Positions 54,617 to 64,000 of a DNA stretch of 64,000 nt are shown here, piece after piece. Location of the stretch: contig NZ_CP051206.1 of the NCBI RefSeq assembly GCF_012516395.1, positions 2,152,501 through 2,216,500 of the forward strand. Reading direction: 5' to 3'. The notes beneath the pieces are model-generated. The model was not told the origin of the DNA. It made no database searches and saw only the letters and a list, made by a program, of their open reading frames with translations. Made by a program: the position numbers and the translations under genes. The stretch comes from Dolichospermum flos-aquae CCAP 1403/13F. Its GTDB lineage: Bacteria; Cyanobacteriota; Cyanobacteriia; Cyanobacteriales; Nostocaceae. Position 1 is the first letter of the stretch. Every line of letters starts with the position of its first letter.

Positions 54617-55438
54617 TTAAGATCCAGGCAAAAATAATCTCATATATGGGGACAAAATAGCTTCACCGCAAAAAACAGTGATTACCGCACCTAACGCTAG
54701 GAAGGGTCCAAAAGGCATTTTTTGTCCCATTTGGTGACGAGAGAGGATAATTGCACCACCACCGACGAATACTCCCAAAATGCAGGAGATAAAAACCGCT
54801 AGTAGTAAATAACGCCATCCTAACCATGCTCCCATCATAGCAGCTAATTTAGCGTCACCTGCACCCATGACCGTTTTGCCAAAAGCCATAGAACCTAAAA
54901 GGGCGATCGCATCAAACAGCCATAAACCCAGAACTGCACCGGCTATTCCGGTTATTAAGCGTTTTGATAATCCCACCGCAGTCGGTTCTGATAACCAACC
55001 AACAGCCATTTGAAAGACTATTCCTAAAATTAAACCCGATTTAGTTAAGGGGTTAGGTAAGGTCATTGTATCTAAATCTATGAGAGATAAAGCCAATAAC
55101 CAACTACAAAAAGCCCAATATCCCAGGGTGAAAATTGAAAATTGAAAAACCCAAAATACTATTAAAAATATTATCCCTGTTAATGCCTCCACTAATGGAT
55201 AACGGCGAGAAATCTGAGTTTGGCAATAACGACACCGCCCTTTTAACCACAACCAACCGAAAACCGGGACATTATCATAAGCCTTCAACCTATTTAAGCA
55301 CTTGGGACAGCGAGAAGGTGGCCACAGCACTGATAAGCCAGCGGGTAGCCGATAAACCACAACATTAATAAAACTACCCAGAGATGCACCCAAAACAAAG
55401 ACAATGATACTGGCTGAAATATTCATCAAAATGTCCAT
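54617..55438 (-). CDS. pilD: Prepilin peptidase/N-methyltransferase (PilD/GspO)
   Basis: A cytoplasmic zinc-binding loop with two CxxC pairs (CPKCLNRL and CRYCQTQ, about residues 41-71) is followed by membrane helices with the two catalytic Asp of aspartic prepilin peptidases: LIDLDTMTLP near 120 and GAGDAKLAAMMGAW near 190. It cleaves and N-methylates pilins for the pilus whose assembly genes lie at 36.9-42 kb. 273 residues, about eight helices. Confidence 0.94.
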   Translation of the reverse strand: MDILMNISASIIVFVLGASLGSFINVVVYRLPAGLSVLWPPSRCPKCLNRLKAYDNVPVFGWLWLKGRCRYCQTQISRRYPLVEALTGIIFLIVFWVFQFSIFTLGYWAFCSWLLALSLIDLDTMTLPNPLTKSGLILGIVFQMAVGWLSEPTAVGLSKRLITGIAGAVLGLWLFDAIALLGSMAFGKTVMGAGDAKLAAMMGAWLGWRYLLLAVFISCILGVFVGGGAIILSRHQMGQKMPFGPFLALGAVITVFCGEAILSPYMRLFLPGS

Positions 55439-55464
55439 ATTATTATTTGTCAGTTGTCAGTTGA

Positions 55465-55725
55465 CTAATACATATAGGACTCAATTTGATTCAACGGCAC
55501 AAAACATTCCTGTGGTAATAACACTGGGTACTTAGTAAAAATCACTTTACCCCGATGAGTTACCCGACTAATTGCTACTCCTGTAGCTTTTCCTACTATT
55601 TCTGGATGGACTTCACAGTAGGTATAGTAGATGTGACTAGCTGCTCTAATTACAGTAGGATCAATCAAAGAAGGATGCTTTTTGGAGTGGGTAAAGTTTG
55701 CCTGTTCTTGTTGTAAAGCGTACAC
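55465..55725 (-). CDS. Small conserved-looking protein, 86 aa, unknown
   Basis: No domain is recognised. The product is soluble and basic/His-rich (HSKKHPSLIDPTVIRAASHI, YYTYCEVHPEIVGKATGVA, VTHRGKVIFTKYPVLLPQ). The clean, non-repetitive sequence supports a gene. It lies 26 bp upstream of the prepilin peptidase stop side and may be in the same transcript. Function unknown. Confidence 0.55.
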   Translation of the reverse strand: MYALQQEQANFTHSKKHPSLIDPTVIRAASHIYYTYCEVHPEIVGKATGVAISRVTHRGKVIFTKYPVLLPQECFVPLNQIESYMY

Positions 55726-55813
55726 AATTGGCTTTTATATTGAGATTTACAGATTTGCTTTTAGTGTATCTGAAAGTTTTCACAATAAATAGTAAAACTT
55801 CCAGATTTACACT

Positions 55814-56908
55814 TTAACGTGATTTTAATTGCAGAATTTCCATTAGTGCTGCGCCCATAGCTTGACAACCGACAAGTTTCATTCCTGGGGACATAATATC
55901 TCCTGTGCGATAACCTTGTTCTAAAACTTGTAACACGCTATTTTCAATTAAGTCTGCTGCTGCTGCTTGGTCTAAAGCATAACGCAACATCATGGCGGCG
56001 CTTAAAACCTGTGCTAAGGGGTTGGCTTGATCAAGTCCTGCAATATCCGGGGCTGAACCATGAACTGGTTCATAGACACCGGGACCATCAGCCCCCAAAC
56101 TAGCAGAAGGTAACATTCCTATACTACCTGTGAGCATTGCCGCAGCATCAGAGAGAATATCACCAAATAAGTTTCCTGTAACAATTGTATCAAATTGTTT
56201 GGGAGCGCGGACTAATTGCATAGCGGCATTATCTACATACAAGTGAGATAACTCAACATCAGTATATTCTGAGGAAAGTTGTGTAATTTTTTCCCGCCAT
56301 AATTGAGATACTTCTAACACATTGGCTTTATCCACTGAACAGAGTTTACCACCTCGTTTCCGCGCTGTTTCAAAAGCTACGCGGCCAATGCGTTCAATTT
56401 CTGATTCTGTGTAAACCATCGTATTTACACCGCGTTTTTCTCCGGTTTCTGTTGTAAAAATGCCTTTGGGTTTACCAAAATAAATCCCGCCGGTGAGTTC
56501 CCGCACCACCATAATATCTACTCCTTCTACAACCTCTCGTTTCAAGGTGGAAGCGTCAATTAACTGGGGGAGAATTTTCGCAGGACGTAAATTAGCAAAT
56601 AGTTGTAAACCAGCCCGCAACCCTAATAAACCTGCTTCTGGGCGTAAATTTGAGGGGAGAGAATCCCATTTGTAACCACCAATAGCAGCGAGTAAGACAG
56701 CATCGCTATTGCGGCACCTATCTAAGGTAACAGCGGGTAGTGGTTCGCCGGTTTCGTCAATAGCAGCACCACCAATTAAAGCTGTGGAAAATTCAAAGGA
56801 AAAATCAAAGCTTTTACCGACAAATTTCAGCACGTCCACTGCTACGGACATAATTTCGGGACCAATGCCATCTCCAGGTAGTAGGGTAATGCGGTAGTTT
56901 TGAGTCAT
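55814..56908 (-). CDS. leuB: 3-isopropylmalate dehydrogenase
   Basis: LeuB oxidises and decarboxylates 3-isopropylmalate in leucine synthesis. The 364-residue protein has [14 protein letters not shown] at the start, the [20 protein letters not shown] substrate loop, [31 protein letters not shown], the Mg-binding [19 protein letters not shown] and the NAD site [15 protein letters not shown]. Monocistronic here. Confidence 0.96.
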   Translation of the reverse strand: MTQNYRITLLPGDGIGPEIMSVAVDVLKFVGKSFDFSFEFSTALIGGAAIDETGEPLPAVTLDRCRNSDAVLLAAIGGYKWDSLPSNLRPEAGLLGLRAGLQLFANLRPAKILPQLIDASTLKREVVEGVDIMVVRELTGGIYFGKPKGIFTTETGEKRGVNTMVYTESEIERIGRVAFETARKRGGKLCSVDKANVLEVSQLWREKITQLSSEYTDVELSHLYVDNAAMQLVRAPKQFDTIVTGNLFGDILSDAAAMLTGSIGMLPSASLGADGPGVYEPVHGSAPDIAGLDQANPLAQVLSAAMMLRYALDQAAAADLIENSVLQVLEQGYRTGDIMSPGMKLVGCQAMGAALMEILQLKSR

Positions 56909-56995
56909 AGTCAGGTTTTACTGGGTAAATGTTTGCAGATAAAATATCATACCTAGCAATTGTGCCAAATGGGTGATTGGTAATTGATAATTGCC

Positions 56996-57220
56996 CTAAA
57001 TTCCATCAATTTCAATTACCTTTTGTCGAGATGTTGTCCCAGATTTAATTCTGATAGAGGATTTAGCAACATCAAATTTTTTGGCTAGTAGTTTAATTAA
57101 CTCTTCATTAGCTTTACCATCTACTGGTGGTGATTTAAGATGTACAGTTAAACTACCATCTGCTAATTCTTCAATCTTTTGCTGTTTAGAATTTGGTTTA
57201 ACTTTTACTCTTTTTTGCAT
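56996..57220 (-). CDS. DUF167/YggU-family protein
   Basis: The 74-residue protein has the YggU pattern: [32 protein letters not shown] and [19 protein letters not shown]. The PxDGKANxxL box is diagnostic. It is a small single-domain protein, possibly nucleic-acid binding, with unknown role. Upstream lies a tract containing CACAGAGAACACAT. Confidence 0.88.
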   Translation of the reverse strand: MQKRVKVKPNSKQQKIEELADGSLTVHLKSPPVDGKANEELIKLLAKKFDVAKSSIRIKSGTTSRQKVIEIDGI

Positions 57221-57329
57221 TATGTATTTTTTGGATTTTTTATAACCACAGAGAACACATAAAAAAGAGCTAAAAAAGATTTTCTCACAAATTTCTACTT
57301 GCCCTATTCCCTATTCTCTGCTATAAATT

Positions 57330-57644
57330 TTATCCAATACCCAACATTCTATTTACTTGTGGTAATGCTAAAGGTTTTCGTTCGATATTTTGGAAACATT
57401 CGATTTTTTTAAGTTGTATATAGGCATTTTTGAAATTACTGATATTTAATAAAACAATATCTTGATAAACTGCATCTTGGGGACTTTTTATCTCTATTAC
57501 CAAGTCTTGTAATTGATTTTGGCTAATAGCTAAATTCAGATATTTCAAAAATACTTCTCTTTTTTTAGAACGGACAGTGACTAAATACCAATTATTAGTG
57601 CTTTGTTCTGATGAGTTGGAATCTATAGTTTCAATTGGTGGCAT
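57330..57644 (-). CDS. NusG N-terminal-domain-like protein, tentative
   Basis: The centre, NNWYLVTVRSKKREVFLKYL, followed by QDLVIEIKSPQDAVY and KNAYIQLKKIECFQN, recalls the NusG NGN fold (WYxxxxRxxxE at the first strand). The KOW domain is absent. It is 104 residues. The match is from pattern only, so the call is tentative; the function (transcription elongation or otherwise) is not established. Confidence 0.5.
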   Translation of the reverse strand: MPPIETIDSNSSEQSTNNWYLVTVRSKKREVFLKYLNLAISQNQLQDLVIEIKSPQDAVYQDIVLLNISNFKNAYIQLKKIECFQNIERKPLALPQVNRMLGIG

Positions 57645-57769
57645 GATTGACAGTGTAATTTTCTGGAATTTATTTAAAGAGCAATTTCTGGACTGTGATT
57701 TTTGTGATTTCTGTGATTTTTGTGATTTGTTTGACTAATTAATCATCTAAATCAAACCAATCACACAAA

Positions 57770-58960
57770 TCATACTTCTGACTTATTTAGCCAATATTTA
57801 TAAGCTGCATAAGCTAATGTGACTACTCCAGTAATAATAGCAGATTCATCAACTTCAAATTGGGGATGATGCAAGGGATGATTAATTATTCTCTCTTCAT
57901 AGCCTACACCTAAGCGAAACATTGAACCAGGGGCGTGTTCTAAATAAACAGAAAAATCTTCTGCACCTAAAGATGGTTCTGGTAAAATTTGGACACGATC
58001 ATTACTCCAAGCTTCTTCTGCGGAGGATTGTAATAGTTGTGTTAAGGCATTATCATTTTGAACACTGGGTACACCTTGATGATAATTAACCTGATATTTG
58101 GCGTTGAAAGAATTACAAACATTAGCCACTATGTTTTCAATCCACTGTGGTAGTTTATCACGGGTTTCTGGGTGAAGCGATCGCACTGTTCCCAGTAATT
58201 GTACTTTATCAGCAATCACATTTGGCGCTCTTCCTCCATTAATTTGGCCAATACTCAATACTACGGGACGCAAAGGGTTTTGAGTACGGCTAATAGCTTG
58301 TTGCAATGATGTAATCACTTGTGCTGCAATCCAAATTGCATCTATGGCTTCATGGGGACGCGCACCATGTCCAGATTCACCAATAATAATTATTTCTAAA
58401 TTATCTGCGGCGGCTGTTAACGCACCGTAACGAATACCAACTGAACCAGCAGGAATGGAAGGAAAAACGTGTAACCCTAAAATAGCCGCAACATTATTCA
58501 TCACTCCATCTTGTACCATCCAATTTGCACCTTGGGCAATTTCTTCGGCTGGTTGAAATAAAAACCGCACCTTTCCACCCAATTCAGGGGCAATTTGGGA
58601 AAGTACCATCGCCGTCCCCAAACCTACTGTAGTATGAATATCATGGCCACAAGCGTGCATGACTCCTTCAATTCGAGAAGCATATTCTAAACTTGTGCGT
58701 TCTTGAATGGGTAAAGCATCCATATCAGTGCGAATTGCCAATATCCTATCACTAGGTTGAGTTCCTTGTAATTCACCAATGACACCTGTTCTACCTATTC
58801 CCTCTTCTACGTGCAAGCCATTGGCAGATAACACACCTGCAACAAAAGCAGCGGTTTGATATTCTTGCCCACTAAGTTCTGGGTGTGCATGAAGATGGCG
58901 ACGGATTTCGACTAAGCGGGGTGCTATATTTGTTGTCAAGTCTTTAAGTCGGTTCAGCAT
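57770..58960 (-). CDS. M20-family amidohydrolase (hippurate/IAA-amino-acid hydrolase type)
   Basis: The 396-residue enzyme has the M20D layout: HPELSGQEYQTAAFV, the metal ligands in MHACGHDIHTTVGLG, EEIAQGANWMVQDG and GLHVFPS, a dimerisation domain (about 180-295), GAEDFSVYLEHAPGSM near 345 and the last His in HHPQFEVDE. It removes an acyl or aminoacyl group from N-acylated amino acids or similar; the substrate is unknown. Start ATG 58960. Confidence 0.9.
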   Translation of the reverse strand: MLNRLKDLTTNIAPRLVEIRRHLHAHPELSGQEYQTAAFVAGVLSANGLHVEEGIGRTGVIGELQGTQPSDRILAIRTDMDALPIQERTSLEYASRIEGVMHACGHDIHTTVGLGTAMVLSQIAPELGGKVRFLFQPAEEIAQGANWMVQDGVMNNVAAILGLHVFPSIPAGSVGIRYGALTAAADNLEIIIIGESGHGARPHEAIDAIWIAAQVITSLQQAISRTQNPLRPVVLSIGQINGGRAPNVIADKVQLLGTVRSLHPETRDKLPQWIENIVANVCNSFNAKYQVNYHQGVPSVQNDNALTQLLQSSAEEAWSNDRVQILPEPSLGAEDFSVYLEHAPGSMFRLGVGYEERIINHPLHHPQFEVDESAIITGVVTLAYAAYKYWLNKSEV

Positions 58961-59217
58961 AGCAATAATTTTAATTCATTCACCTTGTATTTCATTCTAG
59001 AATTTTGACAGCTTTAACTGCTACCCGCATTCTGACCAATTTTATCGGCTTACCTGCTAATTTTTCAGCATCCAGGAATACATACAAACTAATCATGATC
59101 GAATTGATGCGGTACTTGACAAGTCCAATCGTAATATCGTATTTACAACTCAGATTCAAATAGCGAGAATTTAATTATCAATCTTCAAAAATACCATCAA
59201 AACTATTTTCATCATGC

Positions 59218-59457
59218 TTACCAGATTTTCTCTATAACAACATCTTCAACTGTAAGATATGAAAAATCTATCCCCATTAATTCTAAAACTTTCAAAAATA
59301 TTTCTGTATCCATTTCCATTATTTCGGAAGCTTTATATAAACTAATTAACCGCGATGTTAAAGCACCAATTACAAATATAAATCTTTCTTTCTGTTCTAT
59401 ACTTTGGAATAATTGCAATTGAGAAGCAATTTCTTGAAAGGTAGTTTGGTGATTCAT
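59218..59457 (-). CDS. Small antitoxin-like protein (UPF0175-like), tentative
   Basis: The C-terminal half, RLISLYKASEIMEMDTEIFL, followed by KVLELMGIDFSYL, resembles the short helix-turn-helix of UPF0175-type proteins, where ISLSKAAEILG...ELLGI is usual. No PIN/DUF3368 toxin gene follows it: the 59000-59217 side contains only a 33-codon frame (MISLYVFLDAEK...). If this is an antitoxin it is an orphan. The homology is weak. Confidence 0.45.
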   Translation of the reverse strand: MNHQTTFQEIASQLQLFQSIEQKERFIFVIGALTSRLISLYKASEIMEMDTEIFLKVLELMGIDFSYLTVEDVVIEKIW

Positions 59458-59638
59458 TTATTTGATACTTATAAATGGATTAAGCCTGCTTTTATAAGAA
59501 TACCAATTGCTGGAGTAATAAGCAATAATAACTTTATATCTCTCCCAATAAATTATATTTACTCATCTATTTCCATCTCATATTTATTTTAACAATTTTT
59601 CAATTTCCTCATCTTTGAAACCGACAAATTAATCAAAT

Positions 59639-59950
59639 TTGCGCCTTTGCTTCTTTGCGCCTCTGCGCGAAATAGAATGTACTTCATTAAATAAAATAGA
59701 TGAAGTGCGTCCAGTAGACTTAGTATCAGCCAAAGCCAACTTAGATCAAACTTATGTTAAAGCTCCCCAGAATGGTGTAATTTTTGACATTTATACTCCT
59801 GCAGGTGAAGTAGTATCCAATAACGGCATTGTCGAACTTGGGCAAATAAATCAGATGTACGCAATAGTTGAAGTTTACCAAAGTGATGTGAGTAAAATTC
59901 TCAAAATTACTCTTCTGTGCCTCTGCGTCTCTGCGTGCAAAAAATCCTGA
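59639..59950 (+). pseudogene. DevB-like membrane fusion protein fragment
   Basis: The middle reads IDEVRPVDLVSAKANLDQTY, VKAPQNGVIFDIYTPAGEVV and QINQMYAIVEVYQSDVSKI, the lipoyl/barrel part of DevB-type fusion proteins. The N-terminal half and the C-terminal end are gone. The edges coincide with tracts of the type GCGCCTCTGCGCG (59655) and GTGCCTCTGCGTCTCTGCG (59917), which encode the odd residues at both ends. A devC permease gene is also absent, so a devBCA-type operon has decayed. Confidence 0.7.
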
Positions 59951-59965
59951 AAACCTCAATCAAAT

Positions 59966-60691
59966 ATGCAAACTCTTAACTTTCCCAAACCTGTAATCTC
60001 CATCCAAAACCTCGATCATTATTTTGGAAATGGACAACTGCGAAAACAAGTTTTATTTAATATCAACCTCACCATTAATACAGGTGAAATTGTGATTATG
60101 ACAGGTCCATCTGGCTCAGGTAAAACCACATTATTAACCTTAGCTGGTGGATTGCGTTCGGCTCAATTTGGCAGTTTGCAGATATTAGGCAACGAACTCT
60201 GTAAAGCCAATGCAAAACAATTAACCCAAGCGCGACGGACTAACGGTTATATTTTTCAAGCTCATAATTTACATGGTAGCTTAACAGCAATTCAAAATGT
60301 GAGAATGGGTTTAGAATTACATCCGAAAATGTCTCGAAAAGAAATGTTAATCCAATCACAAAAAATGCTAGAAGAGGTAGGATTAGGAAATCGGCTTAAT
60401 TATTATCCAGATAACTTATCAGGGGGACAAAAACAACGAGTTGCGATTGCGCGTGCATTGGTAAGTCAACCAAAAATAGTTCTAGCAGATGAACCTACCG
60501 CCGCACTTGATAAACAATCGGGACGAGATGTAGTAGAATTAATGCAGAAACTAGCAAAAGAGCATGGTTGTACAATTTTGCTTGTTACCCACGATAACCG
60601 CATTTTAGATATTGCTGACCGAATTGTTTACATGGAAGATGGCCATCTTGTCCGAGAAAAAAGTGATTCTTTGCAAGATGTAGTTGGTTAA
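59966..60691 (+). CDS. DevA-family ABC exporter ATPase
   Basis: The 241-residue ATPase is intact: Walker A MTGPSGSGKTTLLTL near residue 47, Q loop YIFQAHNLH, signature LSGGQKQRVAIARAL near 150, Walker B IVLADEPTAALD near 170 and the H-loop VTHDNR. DevA energises DevBC-type exporters; in heterocystous cyanobacteria some carry glycolipids. The gene begins only 16 bp after the devB fragment and has no devC neighbour, so it needs a permease from elsewhere or is on its way to loss. Confidence 0.85.
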   Translation: MQTLNFPKPVISIQNLDHYFGNGQLRKQVLFNINLTINTGEIVIMTGPSGSGKTTLLTLAGGLRSAQFGSLQILGNELCKANAKQLTQARRTNGYIFQAHNLHGSLTAIQNVRMGLELHPKMSRKEMLIQSQKMLEEVGLGNRLNYYPDNLSGGQKQRVAIARALVSQPKIVLADEPTAALDKQSGRDVVELMQKLAKEHGCTILLVTHDNRILDIADRIVYMEDGHLVREKSDSLQDVVG

Positions 60692-60748
60692 AATATTGTT
60701 AATACCGTTTTCTCTAATTTATAAATTCTGTAAGAGGGTTAATCTACA

Positions 60749-63700
60749 ATGACTTGGGAATTTTGGATTGATAGGGGTGGTACATTTACTGATATTGTCG
60801 CCAAATGCCCCGACGGTAAATTACAAATTCACAAACTATTATCCGAAAATCCCGAACGTTACACCGATGCAGCAATACAGGGAATTCGGGAACTTTTAGG
60901 CATTTCAGATCATGAAACTATTCCTTCAGAGGAAATCACAATTGTCAAAATGGGGACAACAGTAGCTACAAATGCCCTACTGGAAAAAAAAGGGGATAGA
61001 ACTGTTTTACTCATCACCAAAGGCTTTCGAGATGCTTTAAAAATCGCCTATCAAAACCGTCCCGATATTTTTGCCCGGCAGATTATTTTACCAGAAATGT
61101 TATATGAACAAGTAATTGAAGTAGAAGAACGTTACAACGCCCAAGGTGATGTATTAGTTAATTTAAATTTAGATGCCATTCGTCCTCAACTGCAAACAGC
61201 TTATAATAGCGGGATTCATTCCTGTGCAATTGTTTTTATGCACGGTTATCGCTACACCAACCATGAAAAACAGGTTGCTAACCTGGCTAAAAACATTGGC
61301 TTTACTCAAGTTTCCGTATCTCACGAAATTACCCCCTTAATGAAATTAGTCAGTCGTGGTGATACAACGGTAGTTGATGCTTATTTATCGCCGATTTTAC
61401 GAAGATATGTGAATCAGGTAGCGAGTCAGTTAGGAAAAAACGTTACTCTCCAGTTTATGCAATCTCATGGAGGCTTAACTGACGCAGAAACTTTTCTTGG
61501 TAAAGATAGTATCTTGTCCGGTCCGGCGGGGGGAATCGTTGGTGCAGTCCAAACTACTCTGATGGCAGGATTTCATAAAATTATCAGTTTTGATATGGGT
61601 GGTACATCTACGGATGTTGCACATTATAATGGTGAATATGAACGTACCTTAGAAACAGAAGTGGCTGGAGTTAGGTTACGAACTCCAATGATGGCTATTC
61701 ATACCGTTGCAGCGGGTGGCGGTTCAATTTTACATTTTGATGGTTCTCGTTATCGCGTTGGACCAGAATCAGCCGGTGCAAATCCCGGTCCTGCTTCCTA
61801 CTCCAAAGGCGGACCCCTAACGGTGACAGACTGTAATGTCATGGTAGGTAAGTTGCAACCTGCTTTTTTCCCTCAAGTATTTGGAGCAAATGCTGACAAA
61901 TTATTGAATGTGGAAATTGTCAAGAGTAAATTTGCGGAATTGGTAGAAGAAATTGGTGATAATCGCACAGCGGAACAAGTAGCAACGGGTTTTCTTACCA
62001 TTGCCGTTGATAAAATGGCCAATGCGATTAAAAAAATCTCCCTCCAACGTGGTTATGATGTATCTGAGTATACTTTATGCTGTTTTGGTGGTGCAGGTGG
62101 ACAACACGCTTGTTTAATTGCTGACGCTTTGGGAATGAAACAGGTATTTATTCATCCCTATTCTGGAGTTTTATCTGCTTATGGTATGGGTTTGGCAGAT
62201 ATTAGGGTGTTAAAAGAAAAAGCTATTGAAGCGGTTTTAGAATTAGGGATATTGTCAAATTTAAAAGTAGTATTCACAGAATTAGCAGCAGAGGGAAAAA
62301 AAGAATTAAACCGTCAAGATCCTGGTAATACAGGGATTCAAATGTATAAAAAGCTGTATTTAAGATATGAAGGAACAGATGCGGCTTTGGTTGTAAATTT
62401 TGCCGATTTAGCAGCAATGCAGAATCAGTTTGCAGAGTTACATCGTCAGCGTTACGGCTTTATTGCCGAGGAAAAACCCTTGATTGTGGAAGCGGTGACG
62501 GTGGAGTTAGTATTACATCATGATGCCCCATTTGCATCTGTAATTTCTCGGATAAATGATAATTTACCGATTGCAGATACAACCGTACAGATGTTTACTG
62601 CTGGGAAATGGTGGGATACCCCAGTTTATCGTCGGGAGAATTTACAACCGGGAGACTGTATTTCTGGACCGGCAATTATTGTAGAAGCGACGGGGACAAA
62701 TATTATTGAACCCCATTGGAAAGCAGAATTAACTAATATTCAGAATTTGGTTTTGTCAGTTGTTAGTAGTCAGTTATCAGTGGAAAATACAAATGAGAAA
62801 ATTGAAAATCCTGATGCTGTCATGTTGGAAATTTTCAATAATTTGTTTCGGGCAATTGCTGAACAAATGGGAATAACATTACAAAATACCAGTTCTTCTG
62901 TGAATATCAAAGAAAGGCTCGATTTTTCCTGTGCAATTTTCGATAATCATGGACAATTGGTCGCAAATGCCCCCCATATTCCTGTACATTTAGGTTCCAT
63001 GAGTGAAAGTATTCAGGCTTTAATTTCCACTCATAAAAATAATATTCAACCTGGTGATGTTTTCGCTGCTAATAATCCCTACAATGGGGGAACTCACCTT
63101 CCAGATATTACAGTTATTACTCCGATATTTCTTAATTCTCATTTTCCTATTTTTTATGTAGCTTCACGGGGACATCATGCAGATATTGGGGGAATAACTC
63201 CCGGTTCTATGCCACCTTATAGTACAAGTGTCACAGAAGAAGGAATTTTATTAGATAATTTTCAATTAGTTAATTCTGGGGTTTTCTGCGAACAGGAATT
63301 AATTAATTTACTCAGCAGTGAACCTTACCCAGCGAGGAATATTCCTCAAAATATCGCCGATTTAAAAGCGCAAATTGCAGCGAATGAACTGGGAGTTAAA
63401 GAATTATTGAAAATGGTAGAACACTACAGCTTAGAAACTGTGCAAGCTTATATGGGTTTTGTCCAAGATAATGCCGAAGCATCAGTTCGTCGAGTAATTG
63501 AAGTTTTAAAAGATGGGAGTTTTAGTTATGCTTTGGATGATGGAAGTATGATCAAAGTTAAAATTACTATTGATAAAAAACTCAGAAATGCTAAAATAGA
63601 CTTTACTGGGACTTCACCGCAATTAAATAATAACTTTAACGCACCATCAGCAGTTTGTAAAGCAGCAGTTTTATATGTTTTCCGCACTTTGGTAAATGAT

Positions 63701-64000
63701 GATATTCCTTTAAATGCAGGATGTATGAAACCGTTGGAAGTGATTATTCCTCAAGGTTGTCTGTTAAATCCCCATTATCCGGCTGCGGTAGTTGCGGGAA
63801 ATGTGGAAACTTCCCAAGCAATTACAGATGCTTTATATGGGGCTTTGGGTGTGTTAGCTGCTTCCCAAGGAACGATGAATAATTTTACTTTTGGTAATAC
63901 GAAATATCAATATTATGAAACTATCTGTGGTGGTTCTGGTGCGGGTGAAGATTTCAATGGAACAGACGCAGTTCATACCCACATGACTAATTCTAGATTA
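60749..64000 (+). CDS. 5-oxoprolinase/hydantoinase A-B fusion (incomplete, runs off the window)
   Basis: From ATG 60749 the frame is open to the window end (1084 codons). The HyuA part has [50 protein letters not shown] and [18 protein letters not shown]. The HyuB part (from about residue 685) has [35 protein letters not shown] and [19 protein letters not shown]. Such A-B fusions hydrolyse 5-oxoproline to glutamate with ATP; related fusions act on hydantoins. The linker between the halves (about 62753-62800) contains STRR-like TTGTCAGTTGTTAGTAGTCA translated in frame as [10 protein letters not shown]. Confidence 0.9.
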   Translation, partial: MTWEFWIDRGGTFTDIVAKCPDGKLQIHKLLSENPERYTDAAIQGIRELLGISDHETIPSEEITIVKMGTTVATNALLEKKGDRTVLLITKGFRDALKIAYQNRPDIFARQIILPEMLYEQVIEVEERYNAQGDVLVNLNLDAIRPQLQTAYNSGIHSCAIVFMHGYRYTNHEKQVANLAKNIGFTQVSVSHEITPLMKLVSRGDTTVVDAYLSPILRRYVNQVASQLGKNVTLQFMQSHGGLTDAETFLGKDSILSGPAGGIVGAVQTTLMAGFHKIISFDMGGTSTDVAHYNGEYERTLETEVAGVRLRTPMMAIHTVAAGGGSILHFDGSRYRVGPESAGANPGPASYSKGGPLTVTDCNVMVGKLQPAFFPQVFGANADKLLNVEIVKSKFAELVEEIGDNRTAEQVATGFLTIAVDKMANAIKKISLQRGYDVSEYTLCCFGGAGGQHACLIADALGMKQVFIHPYSGVLSAYGMGLADIRVLKEKAIEAVLELGILSNLKVVFTELAAEGKKELNRQDPGNTGIQMYKKLYLRYEGTDAALVVNFADLAAMQNQFAELHRQRYGFIAEEKPLIVEAVTVELVLHHDAPFASVISRINDNLPIADTTVQMFTAGKWWDTPVYRRENLQPGDCISGPAIIVEATGTNIIEPHWKAELTNIQNLVLSVVSSQLSVENTNEKIENPDAVMLEIFNNLFRAIAEQMGITLQNTSSSVNIKERLDFSCAIFDNHGQLVANAPHIPVHLGSMSESIQALISTHKNNIQPGDVFAANNPYNGGTHLPDITVITPIFLNSHFPIFYVASRGHHADIGGITPGSMPPYSTSVTEEGILLDNFQLVNSGVFCEQELINLLSSEPYPARNIPQNIADLKAQIAANELGVKELLKMVEHYSLETVQAYMGFVQDNAEASVRRVIEVLKDGSFSYALDDGSMIKVKITIDKKLRNAKIDFTGTSPQLNNNFNAPSAVCKAAVLYVFRTLVNDDIPLNAGCMKPLEVIIPQGCLLNPHYPAAVVAGNVETSQAITDALYGALGVLAASQGTMNNFTFGNTKYQYYETICGGSGAGEDFNGTDAVHTHMTNSRL

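Overview
The window is chromosomal DNA of a low-GC filamentous cyanobacterium, most likely a Nostocales (Anabaena/Nostoc/Dolichospermum-like) species; the genus cannot be fixed from this sequence. The evidence is the repeated HIP1 octamer GCGATCGC, a photosystem II gene (psbY), the plastid-type ribosomal protein PSRP-3/Ycf65, a cyAbrB regulator, a carotenoid oxygenase, cyanobacterial type IV pilus genes, a DevA-type exporter ATPase and abundant heptameric short tandem repeats (STRRs).

Layout. 1-8.4 kb: metallophosphatase, Ser/Thr kinase with SH3-like tail, a YgjP-type peptidase gene cut by an internally deleted IS630 element, a lysophospholipase-like hydrolase and an HlyD-type membrane fusion protein. 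8.4-10.9 kb: a membrane protein, a complete ISAs1 element and a hydrolase gene remnant. 10.9-25 kb: carotenoid oxygenase, era, a dihydrofolate reductase, TPR protein, ycf65, a WD40 protein with a degenerate kinase domain, a GH57/DUF3536 protein, a Ca2+/H+ antiporter, a peptidoglycan-binding protein and map. 24.4-27.6 kb is a gene graveyard: a sigma factor with a frameshifted tail, an IS1634-like transposase remnant and two broken paralogues of a small secreted protein. 27.6-36.4 kb: cupredoxin, M16 protease, VOC protein, TIGR02652 protein, gamma-carbonic-anhydrase-like protein, psbY, folC and a sugar-binding lipoprotein. 36.9-42 kb: the pilM-pilN-pilO-pilQ operon. 42-57 kb: pyrR, cobD, an Rrf2 regulator, cyabrB, a ClC exchanger, a family-39 glycosyltransferase, an MFS transporter, accD, prepilin peptidase and leuB. 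57-64 kb: small proteins, an M20 amidohydrolase, a decayed devBCA-type exporter of which only the ATPase is intact, and a 5-oxoprolinase/hydantoinase gene running off the end.

How genes work together. The pilMNOQ products form the inner-membrane alignment complex and outer-membrane secretin of type IV pili, and the prepilin peptidase at 54.6 kb would process their pilins. Most other genes are single-gene housekeeping units.

The most striking non-coding feature is repeat content: ten copies of a 65-bp palindromic unit in three places (31.6, 36.5 and 53.2 kb), several different single palindromic MITE-like elements, three AACCCAACCT hairpin elements, two copies of a GATCCCCGACTTCTT hairpin, and many STRR tracts, one of which lies in frame inside the 5-oxoprolinase gene. 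No tRNA, rRNA or CRISPR array was found.
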